A DNA stretch of 64,000 nt from Inia geoffrensis (Eukaryota; Chordata; Mammalia; Artiodactyla; Iniidae): positions 55,673,590 to 55,737,589 of the forward strand of contig CM070908.1 of assembly GCA_036417435.1 (NCBI GenBank). The letters are read 5' to 3'. Shown piece by piece: positions 1 to 8,030 of this stretch (position 1 is the stretch's first letter; each line of letters opens with the position of its first letter). Below the pieces are notes generated by a model. That model worked only from the letters and a program-made list of their open reading frames with translations, did not search any database and had not been told where the DNA came from. The position numbers and the translations under genes were made by a program.

Positions 1-337
1 TCTTGTTGGACCAGAAAGTGAGGAAGAGCTCAGAGAGTAATGTGGAGATGTCAAATGCACACAAAAACCAACGTGAATGGATTCCCACTGATGAAATGGG
101 GAAAAACCTGATAGCAGTAACCAAATTCAGGCAAGAATCATCAACAGATGCTAAAGGTAGAGGCTAAACGTTTGATGAGAATAAGGATATTTGAATGGTC
201 TCAAAGCACCTCCCCACATAAAGCTCTTTAATTAGAAATGGGAAAATACAATGGGACAAAATTTATAGTGGACAAACCTTAGAGCTGTTGCCTTAAGCAA
301 GTGATCAAAGTAACTGTTACCAAAAATGTTACCAATC

Positions 338-671
338 GGGGCTTCCCTGGTGGCGCAGTGGTTGAGAATCTGCCTGCCAATGCAGCGGACACAGGTTCGA
401 GCCCCGGTCTGGGAAGATCCCACATGCCACGGAGCAGCTGGGCCCGTGAGCCACGATTACTGAGCCTGCGCGTCTGGAGCCTGTGCTCCGCAACAAGAGA
501 GGCCGCGATAGTGAGAGGCCCGTGCACCGCGATGAAGAGTGGCCCCCGCTTGCCACAACTAGAGAAAGCCCTCGCACAGAAACGAAGACCCAACACAGCC
601 ATAAATAAAAATTAATTAAAAAAAAAAAAAAAAGAATGAGGAGGCATCTCCCCGCCTCTTAAGAAAAAAAA
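338..671 (+). repeat. CHR-2 SINE, full-length (FL-like) copy
   Basis: tRNA-derived SINE with A box TGGCGCAGTGG and B box GGTTCGAGCCC. It carries CHR-2-type sequence in the middle but keeps the long 3' part (GAAGAGTGGCCCCCGCTTG onward) that most other CHR-2 copies here lack. The flanking 16-bp duplication AAAAATGTTACCAATC (322-337 and 672-687) is perfect. The tail is two A-runs separated by about 28 bases of non-SINE sequence (635-662). Confidence 0.9.
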
Positions 672-687
672 AAAAATGTTACCAATC

Positions 688-1319
688 ATGCCACAGTGAA
701 GCAACATGACATGCCTCTTCATACGATGTCCCGGTAAGGATACAACATCACTTCTGGAGCACTCCTGCCAAAAATGCATAACCTGAATCTACTCTTGAAG
801 AAACAATAGGCCAAACCCTTGTTAAGGGATATCCTATAAAATAACTGGCCTGTACTTTTCAAAACTGGCAAGGTTGTGAAAGACAAAGAAAGACCAAAGA
901 ACTGTTCCAGATTAAAGGAAAGAAAAGAAACCTGACAACATAATCCTAAATTGGATCCTGGACCAGAAAAAATATATTTTCTTTTTTGCTGTAAAGGGCA
1001 GAATGGGTCAGTTGGCGAAATGTGAATAAGGTCTGCAGATTAGATAATACTTGTGTAACAATGTTAATTTCCTGATTGGATAACTGTATGTGATTATAAA
1101 AGAGACTATTCTTGTTTTTTAGGAAATATTCACTGAACTGTTTGGGAGTAAGTCTGCAACTTACTCTCAAATGGTCCAAACGATAATAATAAGGGGGGAT
1201 AAAAAGTTAACATTTGGGAATCTAGTTGAAGGGTATATGGGAATTCTTTATTCTTGCAAAGTTTCTGTAAGTCTATGATTATAAACAACAATTTGTGAGA
1301 GTCTGTGCTGTACAAGCAA
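688..1319 (+). repeat. Ancient interspersed repeat 3' end, L1-like, unnamed
   Basis: From about 830 to 1290 the text resembles a dispersed mammalian repeat tail that I recognise but cannot name with certainty. Landmarks are the GGATCCTGGACCAGAAAA segment near 953, the TCAATGTTAATTTCCTGATT-like segment near 1060, and GGGTATATGGGAATTCTTTA near 1230. An L1M or HAL1-type 3' end is my best guess. Nothing gene-like is seen from 688 to 830. Confidence 0.35.
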
Positions 1320-2933
1320 AAACAAAACAACAATAACAAACCATGTTTGCCACCAGCACGGACCTGTAGGCTGGGTGCCACCCCTGGGCTGCTAGCTTGC
1401 AGTCTCCAGTTTAAAGCTATTTTCTTGAGTTGATTTGAGTGACATCTTGCTGATAACAACCATTGCCAGGGCTGGAGAGTGCTTTGCTGCATCTGGAACT
1501 TTTAAACCAGCTTAGCACCAACAAGGAAGCTGCTGAGACAGCCCTTATATAAATAATCAATTTGCTAATAAAGGAGTTTCAATCTGGACGCAGCCCCAAT
1601 CCTCAGAGACGAGGAAGAGCAGTTGTGGTCCAGACAGTCTTCCCCCGCGGAAGTCCTGCATTTCATCAGCTGCCTTTGGAGAGGTGCAAGCAACCTTGTC
1701 GCCTGGATTTCCTGGTCTCAGTCATACACAGCACTAGGGGGGTATCTACGCATCTTTCAGAACCCCACTGTTGAGGAAAATATGTTTATATCAGTAAAGG
1801 GGGAAAAAAGACTTTAAAGTTGAATTAAGTTAGGGAAGAAGAAAATGTGTTTCACTATATGAGAGGGAAATGTTCTTGGCACATCAAGCTTTTCTGCATA
1901 GCAGGGCCTCCTTCAGGGGCCCCGTGCAGCATATGGGATGGTTTCATCTGAGGGTGCAGCCCAATCTGCCAGAGCCAGGATGCGTTAAAGCAGTTTGCAG
2001 ACTGATCCAGGGGACATTCCTGCCACCTCTCCTTTCTCACTCTGCAACTGTACTTTCCTGATTAGTAGGTCCAAAGACCAAGGGGAACACAGCCCAGGAA
2101 TACTGAACTCAGAGCAGGCTCCCTGATGATCGGGCCTTGGAAAGGCCAAAAGACGACTGCCATTGAAAAGACAGTTTGTTATACTCAGAATTTCCAAGAG
2201 AAGGGGCTGCCCCACGCCACGGGAAGGGGGATGGCATGCGGGGAAGCACGAGGGTGGGTCAGGAGGCAGAGGGAGAAAGGGAAACTGTAGCAAGAGACTT
2301 TACTGTGGTTTCTATGGAAAGGAACAGGTGAGACGGGGTTAGTGGTTCAGGATTGGCTAGTTAGAATAATTTCGGTGGGCTCTAGGTTGTAGGGACTATC
2401 TCTAGTTGTCTGGTACCTGATCCTAAGGTGATTAGGGCAATAGTGGCCTGGAGTGTAATAGCTCCAAAAAGGAGGTGGCTGGGGGAATGGGCTCTGGGTT
2501 GATTGGTTTGCATATGAAAGACATGTTTATAAGCCAGTTATTTGTTTTCTCTAGGAATGATGTAGCCGGTCTAGAGTCAGCAAGGCCCTAAGATGTCACA
2601 GCATCAGAGTATAGTAAATAAAAGGCATGGCTAATACAACCATTTGTAGGTTTTGCAGCCAAGAGCCCAAAGGGCTCAGCCTTACAGCTGGCAGCAATTG
2701 CAGTGTGAGAAAGTGAGCCTTCAAGCAGCCCAGGTGACACCATGTAAAGCAGAGATGAGCTACACGTGTCAAGTCCTGCCCAAATTGTAAATCGTATGCA
2801 TTGAAATATTTTTTTAAGTCACTAAGTTTTAGAGTAATTTTTATACAACTGTAGTAACTTGAACAATGGTAATGAACTAAGCCGAACAAATTCTCTTTGC
2901 AGAATTTAAACTGGGACTTATGAAAATGAATCA
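1320..2933. other. Intergenic, no gene; possible old LTR-like segment
   Basis: No convincing coding sequence. The short open frames here have no recognisable domain. Read on the minus strand, about 2600 down to 1990 shows CCAAT-like motifs, a TATAAA-like motif and a pyrimidine-rich stretch, in the style of an old retroviral LTR, but I cannot assign a family and no paired LTR is evident. TATATAA followed by AATAAAG at about 1545-1575 on the plus strand has a similar flavour. The LTR idea is inference only. Confidence 0.3.
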
Positions 2934-3076
2934 GGAGTTCCCTAGTGGTCTAGTGGTTAGGATTTGGCGCTTTCACTGCCATGGCCCTGGTTCAATCCCT
3001 GGTAGGGGAACTGAGATTCAGCAAGCCGTGCAGCATGGCCACAAAAAAGAAAGAAAGAAAGAAAAAGAAAAGGGGA
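2934..3076 (+). repeat. tRNA-derived cetartiodactyl SINE (older CHR-related)
   Basis: Starts GGAGTTCCCTAGTGGTCTAG and has the B-box-like segment GGTTCAATCCC, followed by GGGGAACTGAGATT and an A-rich (GAAA)n tail. Possible decayed duplications flank it (GAAAATGAATCA and GGAAATGAGTGA). It is more diverged than the CHR-1/CHR-2 copies, consistent with an older insertion. Confidence 0.8.
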
Positions 3077-4418
3077 AATGAGTGAGTTGCTAGCAGGAGA
3101 CAAGTGGTTAGACCCTAAAAGAGTCTCATTCATGACACATGACTTTTTCTGGAATAACAGGAGTGCTGGGCTAGAGTGGCCCTGGTCCTGAATGATCCAG
3201 TTTCCTGAGGTCAGTAGTAGGACCTCATCATTCCTGAAGCCTTCAGGTGGTGGGTTTCTCCAGGGTCTGAGCTGGGCTCCTATGCGGTCTTGGATGGGGC
3301 AGAGAGCCCTGCTCTGAGACCCCCATGCTAATCCTTCCCTAAGAGAGTCTCCATTCCTTGCAGCCAAGGGAGCCTCTCACCCTTGGAGGTACGTGGTACC
3401 CAGCCAGAGCTTGGCATGGAGTAAGCAAGCAGGATGGGGGACACTCACCTGCCTTCATCGTGGGACTCACAGAGACAGAAAATGTTAAAGAGCTTTGTGA
3501 ACACTCAAGGTCTGGACAAATCCATGTGGGTGGATAGTATCGCCTTCATTTCTCCAAAATATTTTATTTTTACTATTTTAAAAATAATTTTAATCATCCA
3601 AAAATGTCCAGAAATTTCACTTCCTCGGTCCCAGCTCCAAGCTCTGACCGGGACAGGCGCCCCCTTCTGGTTTGTACTCATTCCAGAGCCTTCTGGCAAT
3701 AGACCGTCATCTGCGTGTTCCTGCCTGCAAAGGGGAGGCCCAGGGAGAGGGAGCACTTGCCCATAGCCTCTTTCAGCAGAGGCAGGGCCTCCTCACCCGG
3801 TCCCCACACGCAGCCCCCTTTCTCCACCTACCCCAGCCCAGCACTCAGGTGTGGAGCACAAGACTGGGTAGTCGGTGGTGGTGGTTCCCTGGAGTGAAGC
3901 TTCAGCCGTGCTTCCGGGGCAGCGGTGCAGGAGGACAAGGTGAGGCAGATGCGCCCAAGCGTGCGGGGGTAGGGAACTAACGGGGGGAGGCTTGGGGGAG
4001 GGAAGAAAGGGGAGAGAGGGAGAGTGGAGTCAGGAGACGGGCTGATTTATTGAGATCTTATTTTTTTCCTCCCTGTATTCTCCACTCCCCCAGTTCCAAA
4101 GGAGACAGCCCAGCCCTCTCCCCAGGTCTCTGGGGAAGTCTGTGCAAAAAATAGAAATTGCCTGCAGACGCTCCCTTGCTCTCACTTGTGTTCATGTGCA
4201 TGAGGGATGATCCCTTCTGGGCCAGGGAAGGCCAGAGGGCAAGGGAGAGCAGTGCCAAGGTGGGACAAACCAGCCTGAGCAGAGACAACCTTATCACGGG
4301 TGCACCCTGTGTCCTGGCATGAATTTGAGCCTGTGTACGAACGAGCTTGTTCCTGTGTGTGCCAAGATGTCACCAGACCTGCCTGTGAAACATGTCATGC
4401 CACAGACTGCGGGCATGT
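3077..4418. other. Intergenic, nothing recognised
   Basis: No gene, tRNA or clear transposon recognised. Base composition varies from A/T-rich (about 3550-3600) to G-rich (3880-4030). Short open frames on both strands overlap one another and show no protein-like pattern. Confidence 0.5.
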
Positions 4419-4582
4419 ATCTTTTCAAATTATAGTTTTGTCTGGATATATGCCCAGGGGTGGGATTGCCGGATCATACGGCAACTCTATAGTTTTTTTG
4501 AGGAACCCCCATACTCTTCTGCATAGTGGCTACACCATTTTACATTCCCGCCAACAGTGTAGGAGGGTTCCCTTTTCTGAAT
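4419..4582 (-). mobile_element. L1 ORF2 3'-region fragment (antisense)
   Basis: Matches, in the same antisense orientation, the segment at about 16095-16255 inside the large L1 of this window. Shared landmarks are ATATGCCCAG, TGGGATTGC, the GGAACC/CATACT block and TTCCCTTTTCT. It is a short fragment with no 3' end, so it is a relic. Confidence 0.8.
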
Positions 4583-5059
4583 TCAGAGAACATTTTAATT
4601 TGCCAGCCCTGAGCCAGCCATAGCCTCTGAACAAATGCAAAGAGCATTAGAAGTGGTGACAAGGGAAGTCCTGGGTGCCATGGGGCCCTAATCTGCTCTG
4701 CACTTGGGAGGGTTAGGCTGGGCATACGCCGGAGCCTGGGCTACTTACACCTTCCTAACCAAAAGGGCACTTCGCTTCAACCTTCTTGGCTCAGCCGCCT
4801 CAGGAAATCAGTATGGTCCCAAAGCAGCCAACAGAAGAGCAGCTACTCACACATGAGCGCACGCCAAGGCAGCGGGCACCAGGACTCACGCACAAGCTCA
4901 AAGCCAGGATGCCACTTGAGGTCCTGGATTTGGGGGCAAAACCCCTACAGCTTGCCTAACTATCTTTTAGAGCAGCTCCCCTGAAATGTTTTCCCACCTG
5001 CCACAGGAGCCCTGTCCCAGGACTGTCTCCCAGACCAGAACCCTCACTGGGCTCCACCC
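4583..5059. other. Intergenic, nothing recognised
   Basis: Unique-looking sequence rising in GC toward the CpG-rich block. No transposon or coding signal was seen. Confidence 0.5.
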
Positions 5060-5420
5060 CGTGCAGACACCGATTGGTCTGCTGGCTGCCCTTCGCCAGA
5101 GGCGCTTCCGGAAGTGTACTTGAAAACTTTGGAGAGTCTCCTTGCTTCTCCCGGTGAGCACGTGACCTCGCGGCAACCAGCTCCGGGTTCCAGGGGTTAG
5201 GGAGTGAGAAAAGTCCTAAAGGGTTGGCGTCCTTTCAGCCACGACAGAGACGGACGTGCCTATAACGCCTGAAGTGCGCGCGCAACCGGCCGCAGGGAGG
5301 CAGGGCGCTGCAAGCAGCAGTCCGCCCACTCAGCCTTGCCCACCTACGTCACGCTCCGCAGGCCCGCCCAGATCCTCCTGATTGGTGGAGAGCGCGCGCG
5401 AGTGCTCCCCTTCCGCCCCC
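5060..5420. promoter_or_regulatory. Upstream promoter-like motif cluster
   Basis: Within 320 bases lie an inverted CCAAT box (ATTGG, 5073-5077), a palindromic ETS site CTTCCGGAAG (5105-5114), an E-box CACGTGAC (5159-5166), a CRE-like TACGTCA (5345-5351), a GC box CCCGCCC (5363-5369) and a second ATTGG (5381-5385). ETS, CRE and CCAAT motifs together are typical of housekeeping and bidirectional CpG promoters. The cluster is about 1.7 kb upstream of the CTDSPL start codon, so it could be a distal CTDSPL start site, a divergent noncoding RNA promoter or an enhancer. Motifs are seen directly; function is inferred. Confidence 0.5.
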
Positions 5421-6600
5421 CCAGATCCGCCCCCCCTGCGGCACTGCCCGGCCCCCTGGTTTACCGGGCTGCCAGTGCGGCTTCCAAGTTGGAAAACGAA
5501 AGCGCGGGCGCGAAAGGGCCCAGACCCACCAAGGGTGAGGGGGCACTTTCCCGTCTTGCTCGTGCTCTCGCCCTCGCTCCAGACCTGACAGTGGCTGGCT
5601 GCCCTTCAGAAGCACAGTCATTGCTCAGCTCGGGCCGCCACAGGCCCCTTCCTCTCCTCAGCCTTCGACCCGCTACCCCGGCCGGGCCCCTTACTGCAAC
5701 AGCACCCGTAAATGCCCACTGCCCAGGCCCCGCTCGACGCCTACACCCCCACGTGCCATGAGGTTGGTCCTCGAGGACCCACCGTCCAGCACGCGGGCTC
5801 TAGGGTCCAATGCTGAAACCAGTTCTGCAAGCATCCCACGCCGGGAGCCTCCAGCTCCGTCCGCAGACGACTCCTCCCCGCACCCAACCCCTGGTCACTC
5901 TTGGGTCCCGCATGTCCGGACCCTTCAGGATTCCCCACACTCTGGGACCCCTCCGTTGACCGGCGCACCCTCGAGTCCCTCCGAACCTTCCTCGCACTTA
6001 GGGGTTCTTCCTCGCACCAGCGCCCCGGGCCCCTCCGCGGGCCGCCTCGGTGTAAGGGACGTCTCTTAGCAGCCTTTACCTCCGCAAACCGCTGCCCTCC
6101 GCGCCCAAGTCCCTGACCCCTCGCTTCCCGCGCCGGGATGCCCCTCACCCAGCACCTCCCCAAAGACACCCTCTCGGGACCCTCCTCCTCTTCCCTCACA
6201 TCTGCCTCCTCTTCCTGCCTCCTCCCGGTAAACATCCCTCCCAGGGTCCTCCTCACTCTCGCATCCATGCGATCCCTCCTCGGGCCCCCGGGGTCCCACT
6301 CCGAACATCCCTCTGAGCCCTACCCGCACCCCCGCGGGCCCCTGCCTAGTCCCCCACGCCCCTTAGCCCACTCATTTGCCGGACTCCTCCTCACGGCCCT
6401 CGCACCCCAGGCCGCTCACCCCACTCATTTTCCCAGAACCCCTGACACCTCCACACACCCTGGCCCTCTTATCTACCGCCAGGATCCCTCTGGAATCCCT
6501 TCCATCCCAAGCCCCTCACCCAAGTCGTCTGCCCAAGACCCCCGCCCGCCCTCCACTCACCGCCTCGGCCTCACCCCGAAACCCTCTCCCCCCGGGGCCG
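5421..6600. other. Pyrimidine-rich GC-rich upstream sequence
   Basis: The plus strand is strongly C/T-biased, with many CCCTCC and CCTCCTC-type runs (for example 6175-6240). Stop codons are rare because of composition, which yields long open frames on both strands. Their translations are rich in proline and serine, or in arginine and glycine, and show no domain. I treat this as promoter-flanking DNA, not coding. Confidence 0.6.
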
Positions 6601-6607
6601 GCGGGCA

Positions 6608-6611
<4 letters not shown>

Positions 6612-6638
<27 letters not shown>
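6612..6638 (+). repeat. (CGG)9 microsatellite
   Basis: Nine uninterrupted CGG triplets in the core of the CpG island, about 440 bases before the CTDSPL start codon. Whether it is transcribed depends on the unknown start site. A shorter (CGG)4 tract occurs at 6958-6969. Confidence 0.95.
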
Positions 6639-6861
6639 AGGCCGGTCCTCGGGCCGGGACACACCCACCCGCCCGCCCTCCCGCTTTCCCTCGTTCCCTC
6701 CCTCTCTCCCGCCCGCCCGCCCTCGCTCCTGGCTCGCTCCTTCCCCCTCGCCCGCTCCCGCTTCCCGCGGCGCCCGGCCTCCCGCTCCGCCTCCCCGTGC
6801 GCGGCTCTCCCGGGCGCGGCTCCGGGGTTCATGGTGACGAGGCGGCGGCCGCTCCAGCCCA

Positions 6862-6862
<1 letters not shown>

Positions 6863-6892
<30 letters not shown>
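6863..6892 (+). repeat. (CGG)10 microsatellite in probable 5' UTR
   Basis: Ten CGG triplets beginning at 6863. In the frame of the ATG at 6831 they read as GGC/GGG glycine codons. The tract lies about 180 bases before the CTDSPL start codon, probably in the 5' UTR. Confidence 0.9.
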
Positions 6893-7074
6893 GAGCGGGG
6901 GCGCGGGCCCGGGCCGCCTCTCCCAGAGAGCGGGGCCGGGCGGCGGGCGCGCCCAGGCGGCGGCGGCGGCGAGCGCCCCCCCGGCCCGCGTCCCCGCGCG
7001 CCCCCCGCGCCGCGCGCCCGTGCGCCTGGCTGCCGGGGGGCCGGGCCGGCGGGCTGCCGCCGTGCCGCGCACCC

Positions 7075-7153
7075 ATGGACGGCCCGGCCATCATCACCCA
7101 GGTGACCAACCCCAAGGAGGACGAGGGCCGGGCCCCGGGCGCCGGCGAGAAAG
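7075..7153 (+). CDS. CTDSPL: CTDSPL exon 1 coding part (CTD small phosphatase-like)
   Basis: The frame begins MDGPAIITQVTNPKEDEG and reaches ...GAGEK, then one base (G) of codon 27. It is followed by the donor AAAG|GTGAGG, so the intron starts at 7154 in phase 1. This matches, as I recall it, the amino terminus of mammalian CTDSPL (SCP3, RBSP3, HYA22). The paralogue CTDSP1 starts differently (MDSSAVITQ), which separates the two. An apparent change from human is Ala at residue 20 where I recall Leu. The full protein is about 270 residues. Its HAD-type DxDxT phosphatase domain dephosphorylates Ser5 of the RNA polymerase II C-terminal domain, acts with REST in silencing neuronal genes, and can act on RB1. 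None of the catalytic domain is in this window. The ATG has C at -3 and G at +4. It sits in a CpG island after CGG tracts. The open frame continuing to 7698 is intron read-through. Confidence 0.92.
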
Positions 7154-7389
7154 GTGAGGAGGGGCGCGGGCGGGGCGGGCCGGGGGCGTGGGCACTCCCC
7201 GCGCGGCCGGAGTTGGCTGCCGGGCGCCGGCCCGGGCTGGGGGAGGGGTGCGTGGGTGCGGGGTGTGCCGCAGGGAGGCCGGCGTGCGGGTGCTGGCGGG
7301 AGGGGGAGTGTGCCCGCGCAGCCCGGGGCGCGGGAGGGGGCGTGCGCCTCTCCCGGGGGGGTGGCAATGTGGGGCCGACCCTGCCGGCC

Positions 7390-8030
7390 GGGAGTTTGTG
7401 TGTGCGCTCACGCCGACGGAGAAGTTGTGAGCGCGCGTGTGTGTTCATGGCAGGTTGGAAGTGTGTGTGCCCTGTGTGTGTAGGAGACAGACGTTGGAAG
7501 GGTGTGTGTGCACTTAACGGAGAAGTTGTGAGCGTCGTGCATCCGACACGTTGGGAGCGTGTGTATGTGTCTATCGGTTTATGTGTGTGTGTGTGCACTT
7601 GCATGTTGTGGGTGTGCACACACCAACTGAGAGACGGTAAAGGTGTGTGTGTGCACCTAACAGAGGTGGTGCGCTCGGGTTTTCCTGACAGGCTGTGAGT
7701 GCGGGTGTGTACCTTATGTAGAGGTTTCTGTGTACCTGACTAGGAGGTTGTGGAATGTATGTGTGTATGCCCAAAAGAGCCTGAGCCTGAGAGTTTGTAT
7801 GTGTTCACTCCTGACAGAGTTTGTGTGTGCAGATGATTGTGTGCCTACAGCACCCAACTGGCAGGTTGAATATGTTGTGTCCGTCAACTGGGAGGGTGTA
7901 TGTCTGTGTGCACTCACACCTAAGAAGGCTGTGTGTGCTGTGCCTGACCATGACATGAGCCTGTGTGTGCAGCGTGCGCACCCGACAGTGAGGCTGTGTG
8001 CCGTGTGTTTAGTTGGTTGCGCAAGTGAGG
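7390..8030 (+). repeat. Degenerate ~30-bp GT-rich minisatellite
   Basis: About twenty diverged units of roughly 25-38 bases, with a consensus close to TGTGTGTGTGCACCTGAC followed by AGNAGGTTGTGAGCG. Clear members start near 7395, 7507, 7645, 7700, 7733, 7795, 7890 and 7965. Typical unit pieces are GTGTGTGTGCACTTAACGG, GGAGAAGTTGTGAGCG, CCTGACAGGCTGTGAGTG and CCTGACTAGGAGGTTGTGG. The G/T-rich strand is the coding strand of CTDSPL. Short open frames across it are by-products of the repeat. Confidence 0.75.

Larger units (their letters stand above)
6831..7153 (+). other. Candidate overlapping upstream ORF encoding polyglycine
   Basis: An ATG at 6831 (bases TTC before it, G at +4: a middling initiation context) opens a frame that is +1 relative to CTDSPL. 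It reads MVTRRRPLQPS, then ten consecutive glycines from the CGG tract, then a long Arg/Ala/Pro/Gly-rich stretch. It runs past the CTDSPL ATG at 7075 to the exon end. In unspliced RNA it stops at 7155-7157, inside the splice donor. In spliced RNA its end depends on exon 2, which is not in the window. If the mRNA starts upstream of 6831 this frame could reduce CTDSPL initiation. Translation is not shown; composition alone could produce the open frame. Confidence 0.4.
5220..7440. promoter_or_regulatory. CTDSPL: CpG island spanning CTDSPL promoter and exon 1
   Basis: CpG density rises sharply at about 5220, dips somewhat in the pyrimidine-rich 5760-6560 part, is extreme at 6600-7150 and falls away after about 7440. 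No TATA box is seen before the start codon, while GC-box-like CCCGCCC runs are frequent at 6660-6730. This fits a TATA-less CpG-island promoter. The transcription start site cannot be placed from sequence alone. Confidence 0.85.

Noticed and set aside
338..430. tRNA-like A and B boxes suggesting tRNA genes at many sites
   Set aside because: They are pol III promoter remnants of tRNA-derived SINEs; no cloverleaf with acceptor stem and anticodon arm is preserved.
6138..7157. 339-codon open frame on the plus strand across the CpG island
   Set aside because: Pro/Ser/Arg-rich translation produced by stop-poor GC-rich DNA; it overlaps the CTDSPL start in another frame and shows no domain. Only its 3' part from the ATG at 6831 is kept, as a candidate uORF.
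6516..7619. 367-codon open frame on the minus strand opposite CTDSPL exon 1
   Set aside because: Low-complexity His/Thr and Arg/Gly/Ala-rich product from antisense of the GT minisatellite and CGG tracts; no domain and no supporting promoter or splice logic.
7075..7698. 207-codon frame starting at the CTDSPL ATG
   Set aside because: After residue 26 it reads through a strong GTGAGG donor into the GT-rich minisatellite; the real exon ends at 7153.
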